NCBI GenBank assembly: GCA_964398785.1
Contig: CAYNNQ010000030.1
Location: 1-33,029, forward strand
From: CAYNNQ01 sp964398785
Lineage (GTDB): Bacteria; Desulfobacterota; Desulfovibrionia; Desulfovibrionales; Desulfonatronovibrionaceae
Length of the DNA stretch: 33,029 nt
Direction of reading: 5' to 3'
In this document: piece by piece, positions 24,692 to 32,637 of the stretch
How the letters are laid out: each line of letters opens with the position of its first letter
Position numbering within the stretch: the first letter of the stretch is position 1
The notes under the pieces: generated by a model
Databases searched by the model: none
Told to the model about the DNA's origin: nothing
What the model saw: the letters and a program-made list of their open reading frames with translations, nothing else
Translations under genes and position numbers: made by a program

Positions 24692-25435
24692 ATGGTCGCC
24701 TTGAAGGATATTTCCCTGGTGGACGAAAAAAGCGGATTGCCGCTCCGGGTGCGCGAGCATCACCGGGCCCGGCGGGTGCTGATTCGTCTGGTCCCCGGTG
24801 AAGGCCTGCGGATGACCGTGCCCGTGGGGTTCGATATGCGCTGGGTGGATTCCATCCTAGAGGAGAAAAGGGAATGGATCGAGAAGTCGCGCCGGGAATT
24901 GGAGGAGAAAGGAATGGATTTTTCCGGGGAACTGCCTTGTCTTCCCCGGGAGATATATTTCCGTGCCGCGGATACGACGTTTTTCGTGCGCATGGTGGAG
25001 GAAAGAGAAAAGAAACCGACCGTTCGGGAGGAAAACGGAGAGGTGGTTATTTCCGGGGACCCGGATATCCGGCAAAGGGATCAGTTAAAGCTTTTGCGGA
25101 TATTTATCCGCCAAAAGGGGAAGCAATATTTAGTGCCCTGGTTGTGGGATACGGCACGGGAAATCGGTGTGCATCCCGGAGAAATCCGGGTCAGGATGCA
25201 GAAAACCAGGTGGGGCAGTTGCTCGGAAAAGGGCAATATAAATCTGAATGCCAAGCTACTGTTTTTACCACCCCCTCTCGTGGATCAACTCCTGGTGCAT
25301 GAACTCTGTCATTTGATCCACCGTAGCCATTGCCCGGCTTTCTGGGAGACGGTGAGCTCCCTTCGACCGCGGGCCGGAGAGGCGGAAAAATCGCTGCGCA
25401 TGGCTTCCGGATATTTGCCGCTTTGGCTGGGATGA
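24692..25435 (+). CDS. YgjP-like (DUF45) zinc metallopeptidase
   Basis: 247 residues. The family pattern is clear: TRWGSCSEKGNINLNAKLLF, then the zinc motif VDQLLVHELCHLIHRSHCPA with HELCH, then FWETV. The N-terminal half has the usual beta-rich segment. It is a soluble cytoplasmic metallopeptidase-like protein, and its substrate is unknown in this family. It follows the VKOR fusion closely. The strong terminator at 25497 closes this unit. Confidence 0.9.
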   Translation: MVALKDISLVDEKSGLPLRVREHHRARRVLIRLVPGEGLRMTVPVGFDMRWVDSILEEKREWIEKSRRELEEKGMDFSGELPCLPREIYFRAADTTFFVRMVEEREKKPTVREENGEVVISGDPDIRQRDQLKLLRIFIRQKGKQYLVPWLWDTAREIGVHPGEIRVRMQKTRWGSCSEKGNINLNAKLLFLPPPLVDQLLVHELCHLIHRSHCPAFWETVSSLRPRAGEAEKSLRMASGYLPLWLG

Positions 25436-25496
25436 AACAGAGATAGTCTTTGGGCCCTGTGAGGAGGAAAATTTGTGCTTTGTGACACAGAGCCGG

Positions 25497-25534
25497 TTTT
25501 TCCCCAGCTTGGGCGTACCCAAGCTGGGGAAAAA
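25497..25534. terminator. Bidirectional terminator between the YgjP-like gene and htpG
   Basis: CCCCAGCTTGGG (25502-25513) pairs perfectly with CCCAAGCTGGGG (25518-25529) across CGTA, with a T-run on the left and an A-run on the right. It serves both converging transcripts. Confidence 0.95.
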
Positions 25535-25538
25535 GGCG

Positions 25539-27443
25539 TTAGGCTGAGGAAGTCATGTTCCTGTTTTCCGTATACCAGGAACTGGACTGTGTGAGCAGAT
25601 CAAAGTTACGGTTGACCAGGGCGTGCGGATCATTCAAATAACCCTCCAAGAGCAGGGCGGATTCGAAGAGCTGTTCCGTGGCCTTGGTTATGAATTCGGA
25701 TTGGGGTTCGTGTTCGTGGACCTTGATCAGGTTCTGGGTCAACTCATGGTCCGGGTTTATCTCCAGGATTTTCTTGGGAATTGAATTGTCCTGGTTGATT
25801 TGCTGCATGATCTTTTGCATCTGTGAACTCATCCCCTCATCCGGTGTAACCAGACAGGCCGGGCTGCTCTCCAGCCGCTTGGATGCTCGCACTTCAGTTA
25901 CCCAGTCCCCCAAGACTTCCTGCATCTTCTTGGCCAGATTCTGCAACTGGGGCTTTTCATCTTTCTCTTCTTCTTCGTTGTCTTTTTTGCTTTCCTGGTC
26001 CTCCAGATCTCCGGGATTGAGGTGTTCGGCCGCTGTAAAGGCATAACCCTGGTAATCCTGCAGGCTTTCCAAGAGGAATTCATCAATAGGCTCGTAAAGA
26101 TACAAGGCCTCCACGCCCTTTTTGCGCATGAGTTCCATGTGGGGACTGGATTCTATTGCCTCCCGGCTTTGCCCGGATATGTAATAGATTTTGTCCTGAC
26201 CCTCGAACATCCTTTCCGTGTATTCCTGCAGGGAGACAAGCTCTTCCGCGCTGTCGCAGTGAGAGGAGTTGAAGCGCACCAAGGGTTTTATTTTGTCCGT
26301 GTTCGCGAAATCGGAGTAGGAGAGCTTGAACATCTTGCCGTGTTCTTTCCAGAACTCCTTATACCGTTCGGGTTCGTTTTCCGCGATCTTTTGCAGCCGG
26401 GAAAGTACCTGATTGGTCAGGTTCTGGGATATCTTGCGGATAAGCGCGCTCTGCTGGATCCCTTCGCGGGCAATGTTCAGGGGCAGATCCTCGGTATCCA
26501 CCACACCCTTGCAGAAACCGAGGTACTGGGGAATCAGATCCTTGTTCCCGCGCTGGATCAAGACCCGGTTTACGTAAAGATCCAGGCCGTATTCCATGTT
26601 CTGGTAATCAAAGAAAAGCGGGGCCTTTTGGGGAATGAATATCAGTGCGTTGAACTGTACCGGGGCATCCACCGAGACATGCAGAGTCTCGAACGGCTCC
26701 TCCGTGTCATAGGTCAAGAACTGGTAGAATTCCTTGTACTGTTCCTTTGTTATCTGGAATTTGGGCTCCTTCCACAGGGCGGGGATGGTGTTAACCTTTT
26801 CATCGTCCACGTATATGGGGAAGGAAATAAAATTGGAATGCTTCTTGATGATTTCCTTGAGTCTCTCCGGATCAGCGAATTCGGAGTCGTCCTCGCGCAG
26901 GGTGATCTCCACTTGGGTTCCCCGGGGGCGCTCCTCATCCAGCTCCTCGATGGTGTAGCTTCCCAGCCCGTCGGAATGCCAGCGAACCGGTTTTTTCTCC
27001 GGAGAGGCGGAACGGCTGATCATGGTAACTTCCGAGGCAACCATGAATACGGAGTAAAAACCTACTCCGAATTGACCGATTATGTTGTCCGGCTTCTCCT
27101 GGGATTCAGACAAACGGCGCAAAAAGTCTTCCGAGCCGGAATGGGCGATGGTCCCGATGTTTTCCTGGACTTCCTCCTTGTTCATCCCGATACCGGTGTC
27201 GGTCAGGGTGATTTTGGAGTTTTCCTTGTCTGTAGCGATCCGGATTTCCAGAGGAGCGTCAGAGTCGGCAATCTCCGAAGTCCGGCTTTCCTCGAAACGG
27301 ATCTTGTCCAGCGCGTCCGAAGAGTTGGAAATAAGTTCGCGCAGGAATATTTCTTTGTTCGTGTACAGTGAATGAATAATGATATCCAGAAGCTTTTTTA
27401 TCTCCGCCTGGAATTCATGCTGTTCCTGTTGTTCTGTGCTCAT
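25539..27443 (-). CDS. htpG: HtpG, Hsp90-family chaperone
   Basis: 634 residues, the full bacterial Hsp90 length. The N-terminal ATPase (GHKL) motifs are intact: NSSDALDKIRFE, DTGIGMNKEE, GTIAHSGSEDFL and IGQFGVGFYSVFMV. The middle domain (RGVVDTEDLPLNIARE-like segment, here CKGVVDTEDLPLNIAREGIQ) and the C-terminal dimer domain follow. An acidic linker (QESKKDNEEEEKDEKP) lies near residue 500, longer and more charged than in E. coli. AAGGAG lies 11 nt before the ATG. It is a monocistronic heat-shock-type chaperone with a consensus-like promoter upstream. Confidence 0.97.
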   Translation of the reverse strand: MSTEQQEQHEFQAEIKKLLDIIIHSLYTNKEIFLRELISNSSDALDKIRFEESRTSEIADSDAPLEIRIATDKENSKITLTDTGIGMNKEEVQENIGTIAHSGSEDFLRRLSESQEKPDNIIGQFGVGFYSVFMVASEVTMISRSASPEKKPVRWHSDGLGSYTIEELDEERPRGTQVEITLREDDSEFADPERLKEIIKKHSNFISFPIYVDDEKVNTIPALWKEPKFQITKEQYKEFYQFLTYDTEEPFETLHVSVDAPVQFNALIFIPQKAPLFFDYQNMEYGLDLYVNRVLIQRGNKDLIPQYLGFCKGVVDTEDLPLNIAREGIQQSALIRKISQNLTNQVLSRLQKIAENEPERYKEFWKEHGKMFKLSYSDFANTDKIKPLVRFNSSHCDSAEELVSLQEYTERMFEGQDKIYYISGQSREAIESSPHMELMRKKGVEALYLYEPIDEFLLESLQDYQGYAFTAAEHLNPGDLEDQESKKDNEEEEKDEKPQLQNLAKKMQEVLGDWVTEVRASKRLESSPACLVTPDEGMSSQMQKIMQQINQDNSIPKKILEINPDHELTQNLIKVHEHEPQSEFITKATEQLFESALLLEGYLNDPHALVNRNFDLLTQSSSWYTENRNMTSSA

Positions 27444-27532
27444 CGGCTGTTACTCCTTTGATTCTTTTATTTAAGCTGTTGGTTTGTTTCAGCAAAAAGG
27501 TTTTTTAGTTATACGCCTCCTTGGACTAAATT

Positions 27533-27560
27533 AACATAGGTTCTGAAGAGAAACTGTCAA
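27533..27560 (-). promoter_or_regulatory. Predicted sigma-70-type promoter of htpG
   Basis: On the minus strand TTGACA (complement of 27555-27560) is followed after 16 nt by TATGTT (complement of 27533-27538), about 90 bp upstream of the htpG start. I see no CIRCE element. Confidence 0.5.
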
Positions 27561-27676
27561 GGGGAGAAAAAAGAGGTACAGAAAAAACAAGGGGTGTGTG
27601 TATTGATTTAGTTCCGGGCCAATCGGGGTTATACAGCCGTATTGGATATCTTGCGTGTCGAGCTGGATACGCTAGT

Positions 27677-27747
27677 AGCTAGTTCCCATCCGGAAAGGTG
27701 ATATTTCTAAATCCGGAAATTTTTGAATTTCCGGATAAGAACTAGCT
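27677..27747. other. Nested hairpins with alternative pairing
   Basis: AGCTAGTTCCCATCCGGAAA (27677-27696) pairs with 27728-27747 with two mismatches. A second, closer copy of ATCCGGAAAT (27711-27720) pairs perfectly with ATTTCCGGAT (27727-27736). The two structures compete for the same 3' arm. It lies in the gap between the htpG promoter and the end of the nucleotidyltransferase gene. The rest of 27561-27787 shows nothing else I can name. Confidence 0.55.
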
Positions 27748-27787
27748 GACACCGTCTAGATGCTGGGGATTTTAATACCGCGAGCAG

Positions 27788-29242
27788 TCAGTCATGGACA
27801 TGGTCTTTGCATCCAAGGCGCTCTTTCCGAGAGGCTGTTTTCCCAGCCCACTCCAGGGCTTCTTTCCTGTTGGTTATTCGGCCGTCATCCTGGGCCTTGC
27901 GGGCCTTTTTCAGTATACGCCCGATTTCCGGTCCCTGCTGAAAACCCATTGCCAGGAGGTCTCTCCCGTTTAGGAGGGTTTTGTCTTTTATCTCGGTTTT
28001 GAATTCCCGGAAGTATTCCCGGAGGAGCCATTTGGCCCGGTTCTCGAAGTCCTTTATCTCTCCGGCTGGACGAGCTGGTCCCCGGGTAGCCCGGCTGTCT
28101 GCCATGCCCATAATGAGTATGGGGATCAGATCGTCCCCTGTCCTACGCAGGAAACGAAACAGAGTGCTTTTTTTGACTTCCGGCCGGGAAAGACTGAAGA
28201 TGTGCATGTGCTCGTCTATTAAAAGAGAGAGGTAGTTGCGTTCCTTTGCGGAGAGCCTTATTCTGTCCGCAATGCAGCTCCCTATTTCTCCTCCCACTTT
28301 GTCGTGGCCGTAAAAGGTGATTTTTCTGGAATCGGAGCCAGTCTCCCGGCACTGCGGTTTTCCCACATCGTGCAAGAGGACCGAAAGCTTGAGCCAGGGG
28401 AGGCGGGAGCCGGAAAACAGGATGGAGCGCATGTTTTCTTTTTGCTCTTCAAAGTATTTACCGAGGTTTGCAGTGATTTCCTCGCATTGCTCGAAGGCCT
28501 GAAAACTATGCTCCAAAACATCCAGATGGTGGAATGGGGGTTGGGTGCACCCCCGCATGGGTCTGATTTCCGGAAGGAGTGCTTCAAGCACCCCAAGATC
28601 GTCCATTTCCCGCAGCCGGGGAGATACATGAGAGCATCCCAAAAATATGCGCATCTCGGCACCTATCCTTTCTGGTGCGCTTTGGAGCAAGCTTGCTGCG
28701 TGGCGGCGTATAATCTTTCGGGTGCGCGGTTCAATGCCGAAATCCAGCTGGGCGCTCAGACGAAAGGCGCGCATTATCCGAAGCGGATCCTGGGCAATGT
28801 TTTCTGGTCTTGTGCTCCGGATTATGCCCTGTTTTAAATCCTCCCTCCCGCCGAAGGGATCAATTATTTCGGTGTCCTTTTCCGCCCCCAAGGGCCGGGC
28901 CATGGCGTTTATGGTGAAATCGCGCCGGGCCAGGTCGTTTTCAATGCTTTCTCCCTGAATATGTACCAGGTCCAGATGGATACCCGGGTGATTTGCGCTT
29001 ATAATCCGGTAGCAGGCCGTGGCCCGCCTTTCCCGGTTAAAGGCGACCGTCTTCGTCCCCAATGTGCGCTTCATTAGCCGGGCCGCCTTTTCCGGGTCAT
29101 GCGCGGCCACGTCAATGTCGCAGGTCTCCCGCTCCAGCAGACGGTCCCGTACCGCGCCGCCGACCTCATACATGGGCGAAAGCCGGGCGGACAGGGAGGC
29201 CAGATCCTTTAAAAGCTGCGGTTTGCTCGAATCAATATTCAT
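27788..29242 (-). CDS. cca: CCA/poly(A)-polymerase-type nucleotidyltransferase with HD domain
   Basis: 484 residues. The class II nucleotidyltransferase head has VGGAVRDRLL (residues 27-36), CDIDVAAHDP with the catalytic aspartates, and RRDFTINAMARPLG. The RNA-binding neck follows (PLRIMRAFRLSAQLDFGIEP). An HD domain comes after it, with HHLDVLEHSFQAFE, LSVLLHDVGKPQ and YGHDKVGGE. This layout fits tRNA CCA-adding enzymes that also carry a phosphohydrolase, or poly(A) polymerases; sequence alone does not separate them. The first 28 codons and upstream region are duplicated at 31080-31249. Confidence 0.9.
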   Translation of the reverse strand: MNIDSSKPQLLKDLASLSARLSPMYEVGGAVRDRLLERETCDIDVAAHDPEKAARLMKRTLGTKTVAFNRERRATACYRIISANHPGIHLDLVHIQGESIENDLARRDFTINAMARPLGAEKDTEIIDPFGGREDLKQGIIRSTRPENIAQDPLRIMRAFRLSAQLDFGIEPRTRKIIRRHAASLLQSAPERIGAEMRIFLGCSHVSPRLREMDDLGVLEALLPEIRPMRGCTQPPFHHLDVLEHSFQAFEQCEEITANLGKYFEEQKENMRSILFSGSRLPWLKLSVLLHDVGKPQCRETGSDSRKITFYGHDKVGGEIGSCIADRIRLSAKERNYLSLLIDEHMHIFSLSRPEVKKSTLFRFLRRTGDDLIPILIMGMADSRATRGPARPAGEIKDFENRAKWLLREYFREFKTEIKDKTLLNGRDLLAMGFQQGPEIGRILKKARKAQDDGRITNRKEALEWAGKTASRKERLGCKDHVHD

Positions 29243-29325
29243 CCTGATTTAGTGTTTTAGCCGCAACGGATACTGGTTTCAAGCCGTATTAAGGGATGGT
29301 CGAACTTGATGTTGTAGCCTGCCGA
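29160..29325. repeat. 166-bp duplicated segment, left (parental) copy
   Basis: It covers the first 27 codons of the nucleotidyltransferase gene and 83 bp upstream. It matches 31084-31249 over 166 bp without gaps and with five mismatches (97%), in the same orientation 1924 bp apart. Confidence 0.95.
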
Positions 29326-29825
29326 GGTGGACTGGTTAGTTTCCATCCGGAAATGGACCTTTTCCAGTTTAGCTTTGTTAATTTTCTTGTTGGGATAAAC
29401 CGGATTGAAATCGGGATCGCTATCGGGTTCGGGATCGGAATCCAAAGCGAAAGAATATGTCATTTGGTGCGGGAGGAATCCTCTGCTTATGGATTCGATT
29501 TCGATCCCGAAGAAAGAAAATCCCAACATAGGAAAAAATTGGCTCTTTGGCGTTTCGTGTGGAATTAGATTTTTATCAAATTCTTAACTTCAGTTAGGAC
29601 CTATTTTCAATAGCGGGAAAAATTACGGTAAATGAAGACTACGTCCATGTTCAGAAAGAAGTTCCAATCTACCTGAATTATAAAGCCTTTTGCAGTCAGG
29701 CTTTATAATAATTATCGGACCTTGCCTCCGCATAATAAAACTTCTTTTGTTTCTCGCTCAAAAAATCAAATTTGACCTTCTCAATCAATCGGTGTATAAA
29801 CACATAAACACCATGGAGGTGCGCC
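29326..29825. other. Non-coding stretch before the toxin-antitoxin pair
   Basis: Two overlapping frames of about 90 codons run on opposite strands (29257-29529 and 29296-29568), but neither has a domain. Their composition follows a GGGATCG/TCGGGTTCGGG-rich tract at 29408-29444. TCCATCCGGAAATGGA (29342-29357) is a small palindrome related to the hairpin at 27677. I see no gene. Confidence 0.5.
29678..29708. other. Hairpin with perfect 10-bp arms
   Basis: TTATAAAGCC (29678-29687) and GGCTTTATAA (29699-29708) flank an 11-nt loop, about 120 bp before the antitoxin gene. It has no T-run. It could be an operator-like site or a weak terminator. Confidence 0.5.
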
Positions 29826-30065
29826 ATGAATTCCGTGCGTTGGAACGTCGCCGTATCAGCAGAAACCGACAAGGCCTTGCGAGTTTTTCTGGCCAGCTGC
29901 GGACAGGGCCGCAAGGGAGACCTGTCCCGCTTTATTGAAGACGCTGTGCGTGAGCGCGTGTTCAATGAAACAGCCCAGGCGGTCAAAGAGCAGAACTTGG
30001 AGGCCACGCCTGAGGAAATTGAATCTGCAGTGGCTGAGGCCGTGGACTGGAGCAGAAAAACCTGA
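29826..30065 (+). CDS. Ribbon-helix-helix-type antitoxin of a PIN toxin pair
   Basis: 79 residues. The N-terminus (SVRWNVAVSAETDKALRVFL) has a beta strand then a helix, as in ribbon-helix-helix DNA-binding antitoxins. KGDLSRFIEDAVRERVFNET forms the second helix, and an acidic helical tail follows (TPEEIESAVAEAVDW) that would wrap the toxin. ATGGAGGTGCGCC gives a good ribosome site. Its TGA stop overlaps the toxin ATG by one base, so translation is coupled. It probably represses its own operon. Confidence 0.85.
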   Translation: MNSVRWNVAVSAETDKALRVFLASCGQGRKGDLSRFIEDAVRERVFNETAQAVKEQNLEATPEEIESAVAEAVDWSRKT

Positions 30066-30487
30066 TGCGTGTGGTACTGGACAGTAATGTGCTGCTTTCC
30101 GCCCTGATCTCCCCGTACGCTCCTCCTCACAAAATCTTCCAGACTTGGCAGGATGGCCGCTTCGAGCTTATCACCTGCCGCCAACAGATAGAGGAAATCC
30201 GGCGGGCCAGCCGTTACCCCAAACTGCAGCGAATCCTACAGGGCCACCGGGTGGGAACCCTGATTAACTGCCTTAGCCGTGGCAACCTCGTTGACAAACT
30301 GCCTATGGGCCTGCAAGCCAATGATCCGGATGATGCTTTTCTGCTGGGTCTGTCTCAGGCTGGTAGAGCGGACTTCCTGATCACAGGGGACAAATGCTCC
30401 GGCCTTTTGCAGATAGGCAACCATGGTCAAACCCGTATTATCACTCCTGATATCTTCTGTCGGGAAATTCTGAAAATTCCTATTTGA
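30065..30487 (+). CDS. PIN-domain ribonuclease toxin (COG1569 type)
   Basis: 140 residues. The PIN fold carries acidic metal ligands in MRVVLDSNVLLSAL (Asp6), EEIRRASRYPKL and NDPDDAFLLGLSQAGRADFL, followed by ITGDK. This matches the family annotated as putative PIN-family toxin components, which cleave RNA and are blocked by the upstream antitoxin. The gene appears full length. It lies between the two copies of the 166-bp duplication. Confidence 0.9.
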   Translation: MRVVLDSNVLLSALISPYAPPHKIFQTWQDGRFELITCRQQIEEIRRASRYPKLQRILQGHRVGTLINCLSRGNLVDKLPMGLQANDPDDAFLLGLSQAGRADFLITGDKCSGLLQIGNHGQTRIITPDIFCREILKIPI

Positions 30488-30769
30488 AGTCATTGTCTTC
30501 TTTGTACCTTCCCATGTGGACCCTACGTGCATGCTCTGAGAGAAGTTTAAGCCTACCTAAATGATCAAGATTTCTTTTGGCAGTCTCCAAAATAATTGAA
30601 TTGGACTATGCCATGGCCATAGCCGTATCCTTCTCATGAAGATTGACCATACCTGCTTGATGCATAAAAAGCTCCAACCGCATCCGGGTGATGGGGCTGC
30701 CTCAGCGACAACCCCCATCCTGCTGCCCAAAGGACCAAGGGCCAAATAACCGAAGAATCAAATCACCCA

Positions 30770-31093
30770 TCACTGAACGTCACGCACGGCACGCACGTAA
30801 TAGTTATAGGACTTACTGTAGCTGGACATGCTGCCGTAGTTGAAGTCGACGAACCACGCGTAGTCCGTATCGTTGGCGAAGGTAGTAGACGACCAGTACC
30901 AATCCCTTCGCACGTCCATCAATTTTTTACACTCCGAATTATACAATCCCTTTAATTCATCCTTGTCCGGCAACCGCCAGCCGGAATGTCCTCCCAGGGA
31001 TAGGCCCGAGGCATAGCTCATGGCCGTATTCCAATCCATTAGGCCATCAGTTGCCTTCTGCCACATCAACCCGGTACCATTATCCGACCTCAT
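30770..31093 (-). pseudogene. DUF1566 (Lcl C-terminal-type) protein fragment
   Basis: The frame encodes GTGLMWQKATDGLMDWNTAM, then LSLGGHSGWRLPDKDEL, YWSSTTF and YYVRAVRDVQ, the typical DUF1566 lectin-like domain. The complete family protein should have a signal peptide and more sequence before DNGTGLMWQ. Instead the frame begins inside the duplicated nucleotidyltransferase fragment, whose ATGAGGTCGG supplies an accidental start in a different frame. So the 5' part was lost at the recombination junction (about 31084). The region 30488-30769 before it holds no gene that I can see. Confidence 0.8.
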
Positions 31094-31166
31094 ACATGGG
31101 CGGAAGCCGGGCGGACAGGGAGGCCAGATCCTTTAAAAGCTGCGGTTTGCTTGAATCAATATTCAT
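31080..31166 (-). pseudogene. Truncated start of the nucleotidyltransferase gene
   Basis: It begins MNIDSSKPQLLKDLASLSAR and stops after MYEVG at codon 28, where the sequence switches into the DUF1566 fragment. It is a remnant of the gene at 27788-29242, one residue different over the shared part (LPP for LSP), and not functional. Confidence 0.9.
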
Positions 31167-31249
31167 CCTGGTTTAATGTTTTAGCCGCAACGGATACTGG
31201 TTTCAAGCCGTATTAAGGGATGGCCGAACTTGATGTTGTAGCCTGCCGA
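31084..31249. repeat. 166-bp duplicated segment, right copy
   Basis: It matches 29160-29325 with five mismatches and no gaps. The left boundary is the junction with DUF1566 sequence. The right boundary (after GCCTGCCGA) runs into unrelated AT-rich DNA. Confidence 0.95.
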
Positions 31250-31648
31250 AGAATTGGATTAAAAATGAGTAGAAACCGGATTTAATGAAGAAACGCTTGC
31301 CAATTCGATAAAGATATGGTTAAAAATGAACCTGTTTATCTTTTTGAACTTTGGAGAATATTACTGTTAACTGTAAGGCATGCAAATCGACTGTAAATAC
31401 ACACTGTTATGCAGGTCAAAAGGGATGTTGCCTCTCAACAGGTAGTGCGCCCAACTTAATATATGACCCGGGGATATTCCAATTTCGAAAGAAGCAAAAC
31501 ACGGTTGCTTTATATTCCTTTCCCTTCAAGACTTGTTCTAAATCGGTATGTATTTATATGGCCGAAAATGTCATAGCTAATTATTATGACTTATTGCAGA
31601 CCGTGTGGCAATACAGGCTAAAACGGGCAAGTATGGAGTTTGGTAATA
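31250..31648. other. AT-rich stretch with no assured gene
   Basis: A plus-strand frame opened by TTG at 31351 runs 107 codons to 31674 and overlaps the next gene. It is cysteine-rich at its start (NCKACKSTVNTHCYAGQKGC) but has no domain and little support. Its last 38 codons, from ATG 31558 (MAENVIANYYDLLQTVWQYR), might be a small coupled gene. Confidence 0.35.
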
Positions 31649-32410
31649 ATGGAACCCGGAAAAAGTTCATTTAGGGCATTGGTCCTGGTATTTGGAAGTG
31701 AATCAGAAAACCTTACCCATTTTATTGAGGACAAAATCTTTCAGCTACTTGATTACCGGACAAATATTGATCCGGACAAACAGTGGGTTTGGCTTGAAGA
31801 TGAGGGTTTGCCCGAGATCACGGTATGCTGGGCGGAGGATACAATTAACAGTCGCGATGCTTATGAAGGTTATGATTACTATTTCCTGGCCGGGGAGCTG
31901 GATTCAGGGGAGGTTGCCGGCATCCGAAAGATGATCAGGGAGTGTTTTCTGGAAAAAGAGTTTTATATGACTTTTCTTTTGCCCTCCTCAGAGCACCGCT
32001 TGGAGCAAATTTTTGAAAATGAATGCCTGATAACTCAACCGGACCACTTTTTTTTAAGCGAACAAGCCCTTGTTAACTTTATCCACGATTTTTGTGCATT
32101 TGAGATCCTGCCTAATTTAGTGTCCGTTGATTTGGCAGAATATGCCGGTCAAATAAGAGGCAAAATCGCTAATCTAGAATGTTTTGATTATTATCCGAAG
32201 CAACTGGATCGCGAATTATCCTGTAAAACTATGCCGAATTTTCTTTTTTTGTTAATTTTTGTTGATAACAAATATAATAACCTGGAAACCATAAGCGGAC
32301 TGATCAAACCGTTAACAAAATATGAAGATTTGGATTATTCTGTAACAGATGTAACCTGTATCGGACTTAAGCGTATAGTGTGTCTATATACGGACAAAGT
32401 GCGCGTGTAA
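31649..32410 (+). CDS. Unknown protein, possible highly divergent FtsZ/tubulin-like fold
   Basis: 253 residues from ATG 31649 (GGAG 10 nt upstream). There is no signal peptide or membrane segment. The order of elements recalls FtsZ. An opening strand (RALVLVFGSE) comes first. Then YDYYFLAGELDSGEVAGIRK stands where FtsZ has its AG-GGGTGTG loop and helix. The strand FYMTFLLPSSEH stands where FtsZ has VVTxPFxFE. LPNLVSVDLAEYAGQIRGK resembles the NVDFADV segment. The end FLLIFVDNKYNNLETISGLI...IVCLYT resembles the C-terminal domain. The glycine-rich nucleotide loop is not conserved, so GTP binding is doubtful. This is inference from pattern, not a database match. The gene is visibly more AT-rich than the core genes. 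Its TAA overlaps the ATG of a mini-ORF. Confidence 0.7.
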   Translation: MEPGKSSFRALVLVFGSESENLTHFIEDKIFQLLDYRTNIDPDKQWVWLEDEGLPEITVCWAEDTINSRDAYEGYDYYFLAGELDSGEVAGIRKMIRECFLEKEFYMTFLLPSSEHRLEQIFENECLITQPDHFFLSEQALVNFIHDFCAFEILPNLVSVDLAEYAGQIRGKIANLECFDYYPKQLDRELSCKTMPNFLFLLIFVDNKYNNLETISGLIKPLTKYEDLDYSVTDVTCIGLKRIVCLYTDKVRV

Positions 32411-32502
32411 TGCCGTCAGACCAGGGTTTTGAAGTAAGATTTTATGAAATGACCGACGGAATCGATTCAAGTATAAATGCCCTAGAATACACATTCCGAT
32501 AA
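32410..32502 (+). CDS. 30-codon mini-ORF coupled to the preceding gene
   Basis: The stop of the upstream gene and this start share one A (TAATG at 32408-32412), a classical coupling arrangement. The peptide begins MPSDQGFEVRFYEMTDGIDS and ends NALEYTFR. It may be a real small partner protein or the start of a longer gene cut short by insertion of the transposase element to its right. I recognise no family. 32503-32637 shows nothing further. Confidence 0.4.
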   Translation: MPSDQGFEVRFYEMTDGIDSSINALEYTFR

Positions 32503-32637
32503 GAAGATTTGTGATAATAATCCTCTCTAAAAATGAGTGTCAATTTAGTTTTGGATGATTGAAATCCGTTTCGAACTTGACTTTCAGACTTAATAGTAAA
32601 ATTTTCCAAAAAGTCCATTGATAACAGAATGTTATTA

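Noticed and set aside
26022..27371. Long plus-strand frame of 449 codons
   Set aside because: It is the antisense shadow of htpG, whose motifs are unmistakable on the other strand.
30770..31093. Target gene of a diversity-generating retroelement
   Set aside because: DUF1566-type lectin folds are known to be used as such targets, but there is no reverse transcriptase and no template-variable repeat pair in the window.
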